Of a stretch of 64,000 nucleotides of DNA, positions 1 to 8,607 are shown piece after piece (the stretch's first letter is position 1; each line of letters begins with the position of its first letter). Location of the stretch: NCBI GenBank assembly GCA_903899965.1, contig CAIULB010000009.1, positions 35,516-99,515 on the forward strand, given 5' to 3'. The translations under genes and the position numbers were made by a program. The notes beneath the pieces were generated by a model. It was not told where the DNA came from. It ran no database searches and was given only the letters and a program-made list of their open reading frames with translations. The stretch is from an uncultured Methylophilaceae bacterium (GTDB taxonomy: Bacteria; Pseudomonadota; Gammaproteobacteria; Burkholderiales; Methylophilaceae).

Positions 1-872
1 TCAGCTTGCAAGATAATAATATTTTCAATATCGCTGTAAAAGGCGTATTTGATGATGCGCAAGATATCGTCAAAGCGGTATCTAATGACCATGCTTTTAA
101 GGCAGCGAATAAGATAGGCGCAGTTAACTCTATCAATTGGGCGCGAGTTGCAGCGCAAGTGGTTTACTACTTCAAAGGCTATTTTGCTGTGACGCAAAAC
201 AATAGCCAAAAAGTCAGCTTCGCAGTGCCGTCAGGCAACTTTGGCAATGTATGTGCAGGACATATTGCTCGCATGATGGGCTTGCCTATTGATAAATTAG
301 TTGTGGCAACTAATGAGAATGACGTGCTTGATGAGTTCTTCAAAACAGGTATTTATCGCCCGCGTGGCTCAGCAAATACTTACCATACCTCTAGCCCTTC
401 AATGGATATTAGCAAGGCCTCAAACTTTGAGCGTTTCGTATTCGACTTGGTTGGTCGTGATGCCTCAAAAGTGCGTGAACTTTGGTCATCGGTCGATGCT
501 GGTGGTGCTTTTGATATTAAGCAAGCTGGCTTGTTTGAAAAAATTGCAGCTTACGGTTTTGTATCTGGCAGTAGCAACCACAGTCATCGCATGAACATTA
601 TCCGCGAGACTGAAGCTAAGTATGGCGTGGTGATTGATACGCATACCGCAGATGGCTTAAAAGTCGCCTTGGAGCAACGCGATGTGAGTACGCCGATGTT
701 GGTCTTAGAAACTGCATTGCCAGCTAAGTTTGAAGATGCCATTGTTGAAGCTTTAGGTCATGCGCCAGAGCGCCCAGCGGCGTTGGAAGGGATCGAGAAT
801 CTTCCACAACGTTTCGAAGTGATGAATGCGAATGTGAATGAAGTAAAAGCTTATTTAGTCGCTAATACCTAA
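1..872 (+). CDS. thrC: Threonine synthase, C-terminal part (5' end outside window)
   Basis: The frame is open from the left edge, so only about the last 289 residues are present; the TTG at base 6 that begins the ORF-track entry is an internal Leu codon, not a start. The enzyme makes threonine from O-phosphohomoserine using PLP in the cytoplasm. Visible signatures are the phosphate-binding loop VPSGNFGN and the stretch YRPRGSANTYHTSSPSMDIS, characteristic of the long bacterial ThrC (about 470 aa). The PLP-binding lysine lies upstream, outside the window. thyA follows after 34 bases on the same strand. Function is highly certain; the start cannot be judged. Confidence 0.96.
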   Translation, partial: SLQDNNIFNIAVKGVFDDAQDIVKAVSNDHAFKAANKIGAVNSINWARVAAQVVYYFKGYFAVTQNNSQKVSFAVPSGNFGNVCAGHIARMMGLPIDKLVVATNENDVLDEFFKTGIYRPRGSANTYHTSSPSMDISKASNFERFVFDLVGRDASKVRELWSSVDAGGAFDIKQAGLFEKIAAYGFVSGSSNHSHRMNIIRETEAKYGVVIDTHTADGLKVALEQRDVSTPMLVLETALPAKFEDAIVEALGHAPERPAALEGIENLPQRFEVMNANVNEVKAYLVANT

Positions 873-906
873 GTCAAAAGACATAGAGCCGTAAGACGGA
901 GTCAGT

Positions 907-1701
907 ATGAAACAATATCAAGACCTAGTGCGCCACGTGCTAACACATGGCAACAAAAAAGAAGATCGTACTGGAACAGGTACGGTTTCTGTTTTTGGAT
1001 ATCAAATGCGTTTTGATTTAAATGCTGGCTTTCCAATACTTACGACTAAAAAAGTCCATCTGAAGTCTATCATTCATGAGTTACTTTGGTTCTTACAAGG
1101 CAGCACTAATATTGCCTATCTAAAAGAAAATGGCGTGCGCATTTGGGATGAATGGGCGGATGAAAATGGCAATTTAGGACCTGTTTACGGCTATCAGTGG
1201 CGCAATTGGCCTAAGCCAGACGGTTCGCATATCGACCAAATCACGCAAGTTGTGAACATGATTAAGAGCAATCCTGATTCACGTCGTTTGATTGTGTCTG
1301 CTTGGAATGTGGCAGATGTTGATCAAATGAAATTGCCACCTTGTCATGCTTTCTTTCAGTTCTATGTTGCGGACGGTAAATTGAGCTGTCAGCTATATCA
1401 GCGTAGTGCGGATATTTTCTTGGGCGTGCCATTTAATATTGCCTCTTATGCATTGCTCACCATGATGGTGGCGCAAGTGTGTGGTTTAAAGCTTGGTGAC
1501 TTTGTGCATACGCTAGGCGATGCACATATTTACAGTAACCATTTTGAGCAGGTGAATGAGCAGCTCACGCGAGATATACGTGCTTTGCCAACTATGCACA
1601 TTAATCCGAATGTAAAAGATATTTTTGATTTCAAATTTGAAGACTTCACCTTAGAGGGCTACGACCCTCATCCGCCAATCAAAGGGCTGGTTGCGGTTTA
1701 A
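907..1701 (+). CDS. thyA: Thymidylate synthase
   Basis: Converts dUMP to dTMP with methylene-tetrahydrofolate, producing dihydrofolate. The protein is 264 aa, the same length as E. coli ThyA, and the nucleophile Cys146 sits in [12 protein letters not shown]. The folate/dUMP arginine segments RTGTGT (near 21) and [11 protein letters not shown] (near 124-134) are intact. The ATG at 907 follows a GGAG ribosome site (acggagtcagt). folA begins one base after the stop, a sensible pairing because DHFR recycles the dihydrofolate that ThyA makes; the two are very likely co-transcribed. Confidence 0.98.
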   Translation: MKQYQDLVRHVLTHGNKKEDRTGTGTVSVFGYQMRFDLNAGFPILTTKKVHLKSIIHELLWFLQGSTNIAYLKENGVRIWDEWADENGNLGPVYGYQWRNWPKPDGSHIDQITQVVNMIKSNPDSRRLIVSAWNVADVDQMKLPPCHAFFQFYVADGKLSCQLYQRSADIFLGVPFNIASYALLTMMVAQVCGLKLGDFVHTLGDAHIYSNHFEQVNEQLTRDIRALPTMHINPNVKDIFDFKFEDFTLEGYDPHPPIKGLVAV

Positions 1702-1702
1702 T

Positions 1703-2185
1703 ATGCCATCCTTGTCTTTAATCGTAGCGATTGCTAAAAATCGTGTTATTGGGGTTAACAACACTTTACCTTGGTACTTGCCAGAAGATCTCAAACGATT
1801 CCGTGCTTTAACTACAGGCCATCATATTATTATGGGTCGTAAAACCTACGATTCACTTGGTCGTTTATTACCCGGTAGAACCACGGTCATCGTCACACGC
1901 AATCCAGATTATAAAGTGGAAGGTGCAATTGTTGTGCATAGCCTTGAAGCTGCCATTGAAGCTTGTGGTGACGATAATGAAGCATTCTTGATTGGTGGTG
2001 CAGAGCTTTACAAAGATGGCTTAAAGCTCGCTAATAAGCTTTACATAACTGAGATTAATGCTGAGTATGCGGGTGATGCTTTTTTCCCTGAGTTTGAGAT
2101 GATTGAATGGCGGGCAGGGGAGCGTGAAACGCATCAAGCTGATAACGGCTTAGGATTCAGTTATATTACTTATCAGCGCGCTTGA
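1703..2185 (+). CDS. folA: Dihydrofolate reductase
   Basis: Reduces dihydrofolate to tetrahydrofolate with NADPH. The ORF track starts at a TTG at 1691 inside thyA; the ATG at 1703 (MPSLSLIVAIAKNRVIG) matches the family N-terminus and gives 160 aa, a normal length. The substrate-binding acid corresponding to E. coli Asp27 is Asp29 in LPWYLPEDLKRF, and the NADPH motif MGRKTYDSLG follows near 44. The start is one base after the thyA stop, so translation is probably coupled. A bidirectional terminator lies directly downstream. Confidence 0.97.
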   Translation: MPSLSLIVAIAKNRVIGVNNTLPWYLPEDLKRFRALTTGHHIIMGRKTYDSLGRLLPGRTTVIVTRNPDYKVEGAIVVHSLEAAIEACGDDNEAFLIGGAELYKDGLKLANKLYITEINAEYAGDAFFPEFEMIEWRAGERETHQADNGLGFSYITYQRA

Positions 2186-2198
2186 TAAGCTTTAAATA

Positions 2199-2230
2199 AT
2201 AAAAAAAGCGCATAAGAGCGCCTTTTTTAT
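2199..2230. terminator. Bidirectional intrinsic terminator
   Basis: The sequence AAAAAAAGCGC-ataaga-GCGCCTTTTTT forms a short GC stem flanked by an A run and a T run, so it can end both the thyA-folA transcript (plus) and the decarboxylase transcript (minus), which converge here. Confidence 0.75.
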
Positions 2231-2246
2231 TTGATGATGTGCCAGT

Positions 2247-4487
2247 TTATTCTGCTACACAATCCACATAGTACATCGCCTTACCATCGACCACTTGTTT
2301 TACTAAGCCGTGAACGTCAGTTTCAAAGCCAGGGAAGCGCTCGTTAAACTCGCGTGCAAATTTCAAGTAGTTAACGATAATAGCGTTGAATTGCTCACCT
2401 GGAATCAACAGCGGAATGCCGGGTGGGTAAGGAGTTAGCAATACAGCAGTAATTCGGCCTTCTAGCTCATCAATCAACACACGGTCGATTTCGCGGTGCG
2501 CCATTTTCGCAAATGCATCAGTTGGTTTCATGGCAGGTACCATGTTAGATAGATACATTTCAGTGGTTAAGCGCGCGACATCATTTTTTTTATAGATTTC
2601 ATGAATTTGCGTACATAAATCTTTTAAGCCTGTACGTTCGTAGCGAGGATATTTTGCCGCAAACTCTGGTAGAACCTTCCATAGTGGTTGATTCTTGTCG
2701 TAATCGTCTTTGAATTGTTGAAGTGCCGCTACCATGGTGTTCCAGCGGCCTTTGGTAATGCCAATAGTGAACATAATGAAGAATGAATATAGACCGGTTT
2801 TTTCAACAATCACGCCATGCTCAGCCAAGTATTTTGTGACAATCGCGGCTGGAATGCCAAACTCATCAGAGAAGTCGCCATCCACGTCCAAGCCTGGGGT
2901 AATGATGGTTGCTTTAATCGGATCCAGCATATTAAAGCCTTCGGCAAGATTGCCGAAACCATGCCAGCGTTCATTTGCTTTAAGCATCCAAGCTTCGCGT
3001 TCCTCGATGCCTTCTTCTGAAAGGTCATTAGGGCCCCAAACTTTAAACCACCAGTCTGCGCCCCATTCTTCATCCACTTTGCGCATCGCGCGACGGAAGT
3101 CTAGCGCTTCCATAATCGATTCTTCAACCAATACCGTTCCACCAGGTGCTTCCATCATGGCGGCAGCAACGTCACAGCTAGCAATGATTGAATATTGCGG
3201 GCTGGTTGATGTGTGCATCAAGTAAGCTTCGTTAAATACGTCACGGTCTAATTGAATGCCGTCTGCATCCTGCACTAAGATTTGAGAGGCTTGGCTCAGG
3301 CCAGCTAATAACTTATGGGTTGATTGCGTTGAGAAAATCATCGATTCTTTGCAACGTGGGCGATCTGCGCCGATTGCGTGGTAATCACCATAGAAGTCGT
3401 GGAATGTGGCGTGAGGCAACCATGCTTCATCGAAATGTAGCGTATCAATTTTTCCGTCTAACATTTCTTTGATTTCTTCAACGTTATAAAGCACACCGTC
3501 ATAAGTCGATTGTGTAATTGTTAAAACGCGAGGTTTTGCATTTTTGTCAGTTGCAAATGGGTTGGCTTCAATTTTTTTCTTGATGTTTTCCCACTCGAAT
3601 TCTTCTTTTGGAATTGGGCCAATAATGCCGAAATGGTTGCGTGTTGGCATCAAGAAAACAGGAATCGCGCCGGTCATAATAATAGAGTGCAATACTGACT
3701 TATGGCAGTTACGGTCAACCACTACGATGTCGCCTGGGGCGACGGTGGAGTTCCAAACAATCTTGTTAGATGTTGATGTGCCATTGGTGACAAAGTACAA
3801 ATGGTCACAGTTGTAAATTCGTGCTGCATTGCGCTCAGACGCTGCTACTGGGCCTGTATGGTCGAGTAATTGACCAAGCTCATCTACCGCGTTACAAACG
3901 TCCGCACGGAGCATGTTTTCGCCAAAGAATTGGTGGAACATTTGACCAACAGGGGACTTCAAAAATGCTACTCCACCAGAGTGACCAGGGCAGTGCCATG
4001 AATAAGAGCCGTCAGCTGCATAATGCGTCAGTGCTTTAAAGAATGGCGGTGGCAGACTATCTAAATAAGCTTTTGCTTCACGGATAATTAAGCGGGCAAC
4101 AAATTCAGGCGTATCTTCATTCATATGAATGAAGCCGTGTAATTCACGCAGTACGTCGTTTGGAATGTGGCGAGAAGTACGCGTTTCGCCATGTAAGAAA
4201 ATTGGTATTTCTTCGTTGCGATAACGGATTTCAGTCACAAATGTGCGTAACTGCTCAATCGCCTCTGGTTTTTCTTCTACGATTTCTTCATCATCAATCG
4301 ACAAAATAAAAGCTGATGCACGACTTTGTTGCTGTGCAAAAGAGGTCAGGTCGCCGTAGCTTGTTACGCCCAACACCTCGAAGCCTTCTTCTTCAATGGC
4401 TTTTGCAAGAACGCGAATGCCAAGACCTGAAGAGTTCTCAGACCGAAAGTCTTCGTCGATGATAACAATAGGAAATCTAAATTTCAT
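2247..4487 (-). CDS. Orn/Lys/Arg decarboxylase (PLP fold-type I, wing-domain type)
   Basis: A 746-residue basic amino-acid decarboxylase of the AdiA/CadA/LdcC/SpeF superfamily. Residues 1-130 form the receiver-like wing domain (IVIIDEDFRSENSSGLGIRVLAKA), followed by the aminotransferase-like PLP domain and a C-terminal domain. The PLP lysine is K392 in STQSTHKLLAGLSQASQ, and the PLP-phosphate and pyridine segments (TNGTSTSNK, LHFDEAWLPHA) are present. The exact substrate (Arg, Lys or Orn) cannot be set by eye. No antiporter gene is adjacent, so a polyamine role is as plausible as acid resistance. The gene starts 21 bases after the dcd stop on the same strand, suggesting an operon. Confidence 0.92.
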   Translation of the reverse strand: MKFRFPIVIIDEDFRSENSSGLGIRVLAKAIEEEGFEVLGVTSYGDLTSFAQQQSRASAFILSIDDEEIVEEKPEAIEQLRTFVTEIRYRNEEIPIFLHGETRTSRHIPNDVLRELHGFIHMNEDTPEFVARLIIREAKAYLDSLPPPFFKALTHYAADGSYSWHCPGHSGGVAFLKSPVGQMFHQFFGENMLRADVCNAVDELGQLLDHTGPVAASERNAARIYNCDHLYFVTNGTSTSNKIVWNSTVAPGDIVVVDRNCHKSVLHSIIMTGAIPVFLMPTRNHFGIIGPIPKEEFEWENIKKKIEANPFATDKNAKPRVLTITQSTYDGVLYNVEEIKEMLDGKIDTLHFDEAWLPHATFHDFYGDYHAIGADRPRCKESMIFSTQSTHKLLAGLSQASQILVQDADGIQLDRDVFNEAYLMHTSTSPQYSIIASCDVAAAMMEAPGGTVLVEESIMEALDFRRAMRKVDEEWGADWWFKVWGPNDLSEEGIEEREAWMLKANERWHGFGNLAEGFNMLDPIKATIITPGLDVDGDFSDEFGIPAAIVTKYLAEHGVIVEKTGLYSFFIMFTIGITKGRWNTMVAALQQFKDDYDKNQPLWKVLPEFAAKYPRYERTGLKDLCTQIHEIYKKNDVARLTTEMYLSNMVPAMKPTDAFAKMAHREIDRVLIDELEGRITAVLLTPYPPGIPLLIPGEQFNAIIVNYLKFAREFNERFPGFETDVHGLVKQVVDGKAMYYVDCVAE

Positions 4488-4508
4488 TGAGTAACCTTAT
4501 TATGAGGC

Positions 4509-5084
4509 CTAAATTTTAGGCAATGTCACGCCGACTTGGCCTTGATACTTGCCGCCACGGTCTTTATAGCTGGTTTCGCAAACGTCATCTTCGTCCGCTT
4601 CGAAGAATAGAACCTGTGCACAACCTTCATTCGCATAGATTTTTGCAGGTAATGGAGTGGTGTTGCTGAACTCTAGCGTAACGTAACCTTCCCACTCTGG
4701 CTCGAATGGCGTCACATTGACGATAATGCCACAACGCGCATAGGTCGACTTTCCTAAGCAAACTGTTAAAACATTTCGAGGTATGCGGAAGTATTCAACA
4801 GTGCGTGCAAGTGCAAATGAGTTAGGTGGAATGATGCAGTAATCCGCATTCACTTCCACAAATGAATTTGGGTCGAAATTTTTTGGGTCAACAATCGTGC
4901 TGTTGAGGTTGGTGAAAAGCTTAAATTCTTTTGAGCATCGAATGTCATAGCCATAGCTAGATGTGCCATATGACACCATACGTTCACCTGCGGCATTTGC
5001 TTTGACTTGTTTAGGCTCAAACGGCTCAATCATGCCGTGTTGTTCGGCCATGCGGCGTATCCACTTATCCGATTTAATGCTCAT
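4509..5084 (-). CDS. dcd: dCTP deaminase
   Basis: Deaminates dCTP to dUTP, feeding dUMP to ThyA encoded 3 kb away. The protein is 191 aa, typical of the proteobacterial trimeric enzyme. The catalytic glutamate aligns with E. coli Glu138 in [11 protein letters not shown], and the nucleotide motif GKSTYARCG is at 111-119. The ATG at 5084 begins [22 protein letters not shown], the normal family N-terminus. The decarboxylase gene follows on the same strand. Upstream (5085-5197) lies an AT-rich gap with a terminator-like hairpin that should separate it from zwf. Confidence 0.97.
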   Translation of the reverse strand: MSIKSDKWIRRMAEQHGMIEPFEPKQVKANAAGERMVSYGTSSYGYDIRCSKEFKLFTNLNSTIVDPKNFDPNSFVEVNADYCIIPPNSFALARTVEYFRIPRNVLTVCLGKSTYARCGIIVNVTPFEPEWEGYVTLEFSNTTPLPAKIYANEGCAQVLFFEADEDDVCETSYKDRGGKYQGQVGVTLPKI

Positions 5085-5128
5085 TTTTCACTCAACCATT
5101 CATTTAAAAAAACAAAAATAACAAAATT

Positions 5129-5178
5129 AAAATGCCCACGCATTATGCCATTTTACTGACAAATCGCGCAGGCATTTT
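5129..5178 (-). terminator. Probable terminator after gnd-zwf
   Basis: Read on the minus strand, AAAATGCC-tg-CGC pairs with GCG-tg-GGCATTTT across a loop of about 24 bases and is followed by AATTTTGTTATTTTT. It lies between the zwf stop and the dcd start. The large loop makes it less certain than the other terminators here. Confidence 0.5.
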
Positions 5179-5197
5179 GTAATGGGTGAAGAGCAGT

Positions 5198-6706
5198 TTA
5201 GTGCTCGTCGCCACCTAGTTCAATACTGTAACGCCAGAACTGGTCTTCAGCTTCGAAAATCACGCTAGACTCTTTTGGATCTCGGTCGCCAGCGCGGTAT
5301 TGATGCAATGGTGTTTTGTCCTTTGCCCAAGCATTCACGATTTGGTCAACCAAACGCCATTGAGCTTCCACTTCGCTGATGTGTAGGTACTGTGAGGGAT
5401 CGCCTTCCATCAAGTTCAGCATTAAAGTTTCGTATGAGTCGATAGTTTCATCGCCTTGTTGGCGTTGTGGACCGTCAATGCTCATCGTGCGTGTTGCGAT
5501 ATCCAGACCTGGAATCTTAGATTCCATCTCAATTTTTATGCACTCACGTGGTTGAATATTGATGATAAGCCAGTTGTGATGCTGACCTTCTTTAAGCTCT
5601 ATTGGCGATTGCTTAAAGCGAATTGCAATCGCAGTATTGCCTTCGTGCATACGTTTGCCAGTGCGAACATAGAAAGGCACACCTTTCCAACGAGGGTTAT
5701 CAATAAACAACTTCACTGCAGCGTATGTTTCTGTAAAGCTTCTATCGCCAAGGCCATCACGTTTAACTTCTTCTAGGTAACCAGGCACATTTTCACCATG
5801 GCCATCACCTACACAAACACGACCAGCAGCGTATTGCGCACGGAAAACTTGTTTGTTGAAGTTATCTAAGTCGATTGGACGGATAGATTCTAATACCTTG
5901 ATTTTCTCAGCACGGATGCTGTCTGGTGTGAGGTCTTTTGGTTTTTCCATGGCCACTAAAGCCAATGTTTGTAGCAAATGGCTTTGGAACATGTCGCGAA
6001 GTGCGCCAGTTGCATCGTAGAAAGTGGTACGTTCGCCAACGCCTAATGTTTCGTTGTTGGTGATTTGAACATGGTCGATGTGACCGTTATTCCAAAGTGG
6101 CTCAAAAATCGCATTAGTAAAGCGAGTCAGCATGATGTTTTGAATTGCTGATTTACCGAGGTAATGGTCGATACGATAAATTTGGCTTTCTTTGAGGTGC
6201 TTAGTGATTTTGGATTGCAAATCTTGTGCACTTGCTAAGTCAGTGCCAAATGGTTTCTCAATCAACACGCGGCGCCAGTATTTGCTCTCGTCTAATAAGC
6301 CAACGCCTGAAAGTTGCTCAACCACAGGTGCGAAGTCGGTCGGGCGAACAGACAAGAAGTAAGCGAGGTTTTGCGGGAACACTTTCTCATCGCTGAGTCT
6401 GTCACGCATTTTTTCGAAAGCATTAGGGTCTGTCGGCGGGTTGGCGTGGTAGTGGTTACGATTTAAAAACCGTTCAAATACTTGCTTGTCGTAGCCATTT
6501 TTGAATTTAGCATCTAACATGCCTTTGATTTCTTTGTGCCAATCTTCTCGCGCAACGTCACCACGACCTACCGATAAAATTGCCATGTGCTCTGGTAAAC
6601 GGCCTGCTGCATCCAAACGGAAAAGGCCTGGAATGAGTTTTAGGCGAGATAGGTTGCCGCTAGCGCCAAATAAAACAAGGGTACAAGGATCAATTTGTTT
6701 GCTCAT
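5198..6706 (-). CDS. zwf: Glucose-6-phosphate 1-dehydrogenase
   Basis: Oxidises glucose 6-phosphate to 6-phosphogluconolactone. The 502-residue protein has the N-terminal dinucleotide fold motif GASGNLSRLKLIP (14-26), the signature RIDHYLGK (178-185) and a catalytic-base histidine at about 242 in QSHLLQTLA. Length and motifs are standard. gnd lies 84 bases upstream on the same strand and pgl is divergent just beyond, so all three enzymes of the oxidative branch are together. In methylotrophs using the ribulose monophosphate cycle this branch oxidises formaldehyde carbon to CO2; that role is inferred from the probable host. Confidence 0.98.
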   Translation of the reverse strand: MSKQIDPCTLVLFGASGNLSRLKLIPGLFRLDAAGRLPEHMAILSVGRGDVAREDWHKEIKGMLDAKFKNGYDKQVFERFLNRNHYHANPPTDPNAFEKMRDRLSDEKVFPQNLAYFLSVRPTDFAPVVEQLSGVGLLDESKYWRRVLIEKPFGTDLASAQDLQSKITKHLKESQIYRIDHYLGKSAIQNIMLTRFTNAIFEPLWNNGHIDHVQITNNETLGVGERTTFYDATGALRDMFQSHLLQTLALVAMEKPKDLTPDSIRAEKIKVLESIRPIDLDNFNKQVFRAQYAAGRVCVGDGHGENVPGYLEEVKRDGLGDRSFTETYAAVKLFIDNPRWKGVPFYVRTGKRMHEGNTAIAIRFKQSPIELKEGQHHNWLIINIQPRECIKIEMESKIPGLDIATRTMSIDGPQRQQGDETIDSYETLMLNLMEGDPSQYLHISEVEAQWRLVDQIVNAWAKDKTPLHQYRAGDRDPKESSVIFEAEDQFWRYSIELGGDEH

Positions 6707-6740
6707 TACTTCAAGTTTCCTAAGTTTTCGGTATTAATAA

Positions 6741-6763
6741 GCGGCCAATCAAATGTTGGCCGC
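6741..6763 (-). repeat. Perfect inverted repeat in the gnd-zwf spacer
   Basis: GCGGCCAA-tcaaatg-TTGGCCGC is a perfect 8-bp stem with a 7-base loop, 34 bases before the zwf start. On the minus strand it is followed by TTATTAATACC rather than a clean T run, so it may be a partial terminator, an mRNA-processing or stability hairpin, or a protein-binding site. Confidence 0.6.
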
Positions 6764-6790
6764 GTTGAGATTGATAGCTTTTAATGAGGA

Positions 6791-7714
6791 TTAATCGTTC
6801 ACTGACTTAACAAAGTGACCACCAAAGCCATTACGCATCATTGATAGCAATTTGTAGCTATAACCAGTTGCATCTTGGCTTCTGAAGCGGGCTTGTAGGG
6901 CAAGTGTTAGCACCGGTGCAGCTACGCCTTGTTCAACAGACTCCATCACTGTCCAGCGACCTTCGCCAGAATCAGCCACATAAGGGGCTACAGCAGATAG
7001 TTCTTGGTCTTCTTTAAGTGCATCAGCGGTTAGATCTAATAGCCAGCTTCGCACCACAGAACCATGGCGCCATAACTCTGTGACTTGTGCTAAATCTAAA
7101 TTAAAGTCTGTTTTGCCTTTTAGCAAATCTAAGCCTTCTGCCATCGCTTGCATCATGCCGTATTCAATACCGTTATGTATCATCTTGGTAAAGTGGCCTG
7201 AGCCGATTGGACCAACGTGTGCCCAGCCATTTTCTTTAGATGGTGCGAGTGCAATCAGGATAGGTTCTACTGCTTTTGCGACTTCAGGAGTTGCGCCAAC
7301 CATTAAGCAGTAGCCGTTTTCTAAGCCCCAGATGCCGCCAGATGTGCCGGCGTCCATAAAGCCGATGCCACGCTCTGCAAGCCAAGCGCCACGGCGTTGG
7401 CTATCTTTGTAATTTGAGTTGCCGCCATCAATTATGATGTCGCCTTTGGCAAGTATCTCGGCAAGATTTTGAATTTGAATTTCGGTTGGCTCGCCGCTTG
7501 GCAACATGAGCCAAACAATACGTTTTTCGCCGTTTTCACCTAATTTTGAAACTGCATCAGCCACTGAGCTTGATGAAACCATGCCTTCAGTTTCGACTAA
7601 CTTAGTTACGACTTCTACACTTCTGTCGTATCCAACAACTTCAATACCACTGCGAAGCAAGCGAGTTGTCATGTTGCCACCCATCTTGCCTAAACCTATC
7701 ATTGCTAGTTTCAT
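6791..7714 (-). CDS. gnd: 6-phosphogluconate dehydrogenase, short (NAD-type) form
   Basis: Oxidatively decarboxylates 6-phosphogluconate to ribulose 5-phosphate. At 307 aa it belongs to the short family (often NAD-preferring) rather than the roughly 470-aa NADP enzyme of E. coli. The Rossmann motif GLGKMGGN is at 7-14, the substrate signature IIDGGNSNYKDS at 94-105, DAGTSGG at 121-127, and the catalytic-lysine helix HFTKMIHNGIEYGMMQA at 174-190 (Lys177). Ribulose 5-phosphate is the formaldehyde acceptor of the RuMP cycle, so the gene fits a methylotroph. It is upstream of zwf in a probable operon and divergent from pgl. Cofactor preference is inferred from family length. Confidence 0.95.
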   Translation of the reverse strand: MKLAMIGLGKMGGNMTTRLLRSGIEVVGYDRSVEVVTKLVETEGMVSSSSVADAVSKLGENGEKRIVWLMLPSGEPTEIQIQNLAEILAKGDIIIDGGNSNYKDSQRRGAWLAERGIGFMDAGTSGGIWGLENGYCLMVGATPEVAKAVEPILIALAPSKENGWAHVGPIGSGHFTKMIHNGIEYGMMQAMAEGLDLLKGKTDFNLDLAQVTELWRHGSVVRSWLLDLTADALKEDQELSAVAPYVADSGEGRWTVMESVEQGVAAPVLTLALQARFRSQDATGYSYKLLSMMRNGFGGHFVKSVND

Positions 7715-7819
7715 TAATTTTCCTTGGTTAGGATATAGTCTGCCATCGTCCTTTTGGGTAAGATGGCGGGCTAAATTGATTTATTAAATAAGTCTGTAAT
7801 TATAACGTGAAGGCTTTGC

Positions 7820-8536
7820 ATGATGCAAAACACAAACCAAGAAAATTCCCCAGAAAAAACAAGCCAAATCAGCCGATGGCACAATTTCGCAACACAAGAA
7901 TCTATTAACCAAGCAACATTAAACCGAATCATAGCTGCCGCGGATGAAGCGATTGCTGGTCGCGGCCGTTTTTCTATCGTGTTGGCCGGCGGCTCAACAC
8001 CTAAAAGCGTTTACTCTTTACTCAAAGATGCAAAGGCAGACTGGGCTAATTGGCATGTTTATCATAATGATGACCGCTGTTTGCCAGTGGATAACTCTGA
8101 GCGCAATAGCTTGATGGCGCGGACTACATGGCTCAACCATGTGAGTATCCCTGCTAACCAAATTCACGATATCCCTGCAGAGTTAGGCAATATTGAAGGC
8201 GCTAAGGCTTATGCTAAAACATTGAATGGTGTGCCAGAGTTTGATTTGGTACTGTTAGGCTTGGGTGAAGACGGGCATACGGCAAGCTTATTTCCTAATC
8301 AAGCAGTAGATAATTCAGAAGATGCTGTGCCTGTGTTTGATGCACCTAAACCGCCTGCAGATCGTATCACCGTAAGTCAGAAACGATTGAGTAATGCACG
8401 AGAGGTGATTTTTTTGGTAACTGGGGCTGGTAAACAAGATGCTGTCAATAATTGGCGTAATGGTGTTGCGATTCCAGCTACTTTGATTACGCCGAAAAAT
8501 GGCGTGGATGTTTATTGCTTTGGCGTGACTTTTTAA
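7820..8536 (+). CDS. pgl: 6-phosphogluconolactonase
   Basis: Hydrolyses 6-phosphogluconolactone, the step between Zwf and Gnd. The 238-residue DevB-type protein has the phosphate-binding motif SIVLAGGSTPKSVYSLL and the family signatures WHVYHNDDRCLPVDNSERNS and LLGLGEDGHTASLFP. The first two codons are ATG ATG, so the start could be 7820 or 7823. It is transcribed divergently from gnd-zwf across a 105-base spacer that probably holds both promoters; I see no clear consensus hexamers there. A strong terminator follows. Confidence 0.96.
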   Translation: MMQNTNQENSPEKTSQISRWHNFATQESINQATLNRIIAAADEAIAGRGRFSIVLAGGSTPKSVYSLLKDAKADWANWHVYHNDDRCLPVDNSERNSLMARTTWLNHVSIPANQIHDIPAELGNIEGAKAYAKTLNGVPEFDLVLLGLGEDGHTASLFPNQAVDNSEDAVPVFDAPKPPADRITVSQKRLSNAREVIFLVTGAGKQDAVNNWRNGVAIPATLITPKNGVDVYCFGVTF

Positions 8537-8562
8537 GCTGCGTATTTAATTTTAGATCGCCA

Positions 8563-8597
8563 TAAAAAAGCCCCTAGATTTTCGGGGCTTTTTTTAT
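8563..8597. terminator. Bidirectional intrinsic terminator
   Basis: AAAAAAGCCCC-tagatttt-CGGGGCTTTTTTT: a GC-rich stem flanked by A and T runs between convergent pgl and mrp. Confidence 0.88.
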
Positions 8598-8607
8598 GCA
8601 ATTTGGC

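Noticed and set aside
301-594. 97-codon plus-strand ORF
   Set aside because: Out-of-frame shadow inside thrC.
2734-3225. 163-codon plus-strand ORF
   Set aside because: It lies wholly antisense inside the well-supported decarboxylase and has no family features or ribosome site; a codon-bias shadow.
5456-5776. 106-codon plus-strand ORF
   Set aside because: Antisense to zwf, with no recognisable features.
7715-7819. Possible promoters (TTGATT/TATAAC) in the gnd-pgl spacer
   Set aside because: Spacing of 19 and poor hexamers; divergent promoters must exist here but I cannot place them.
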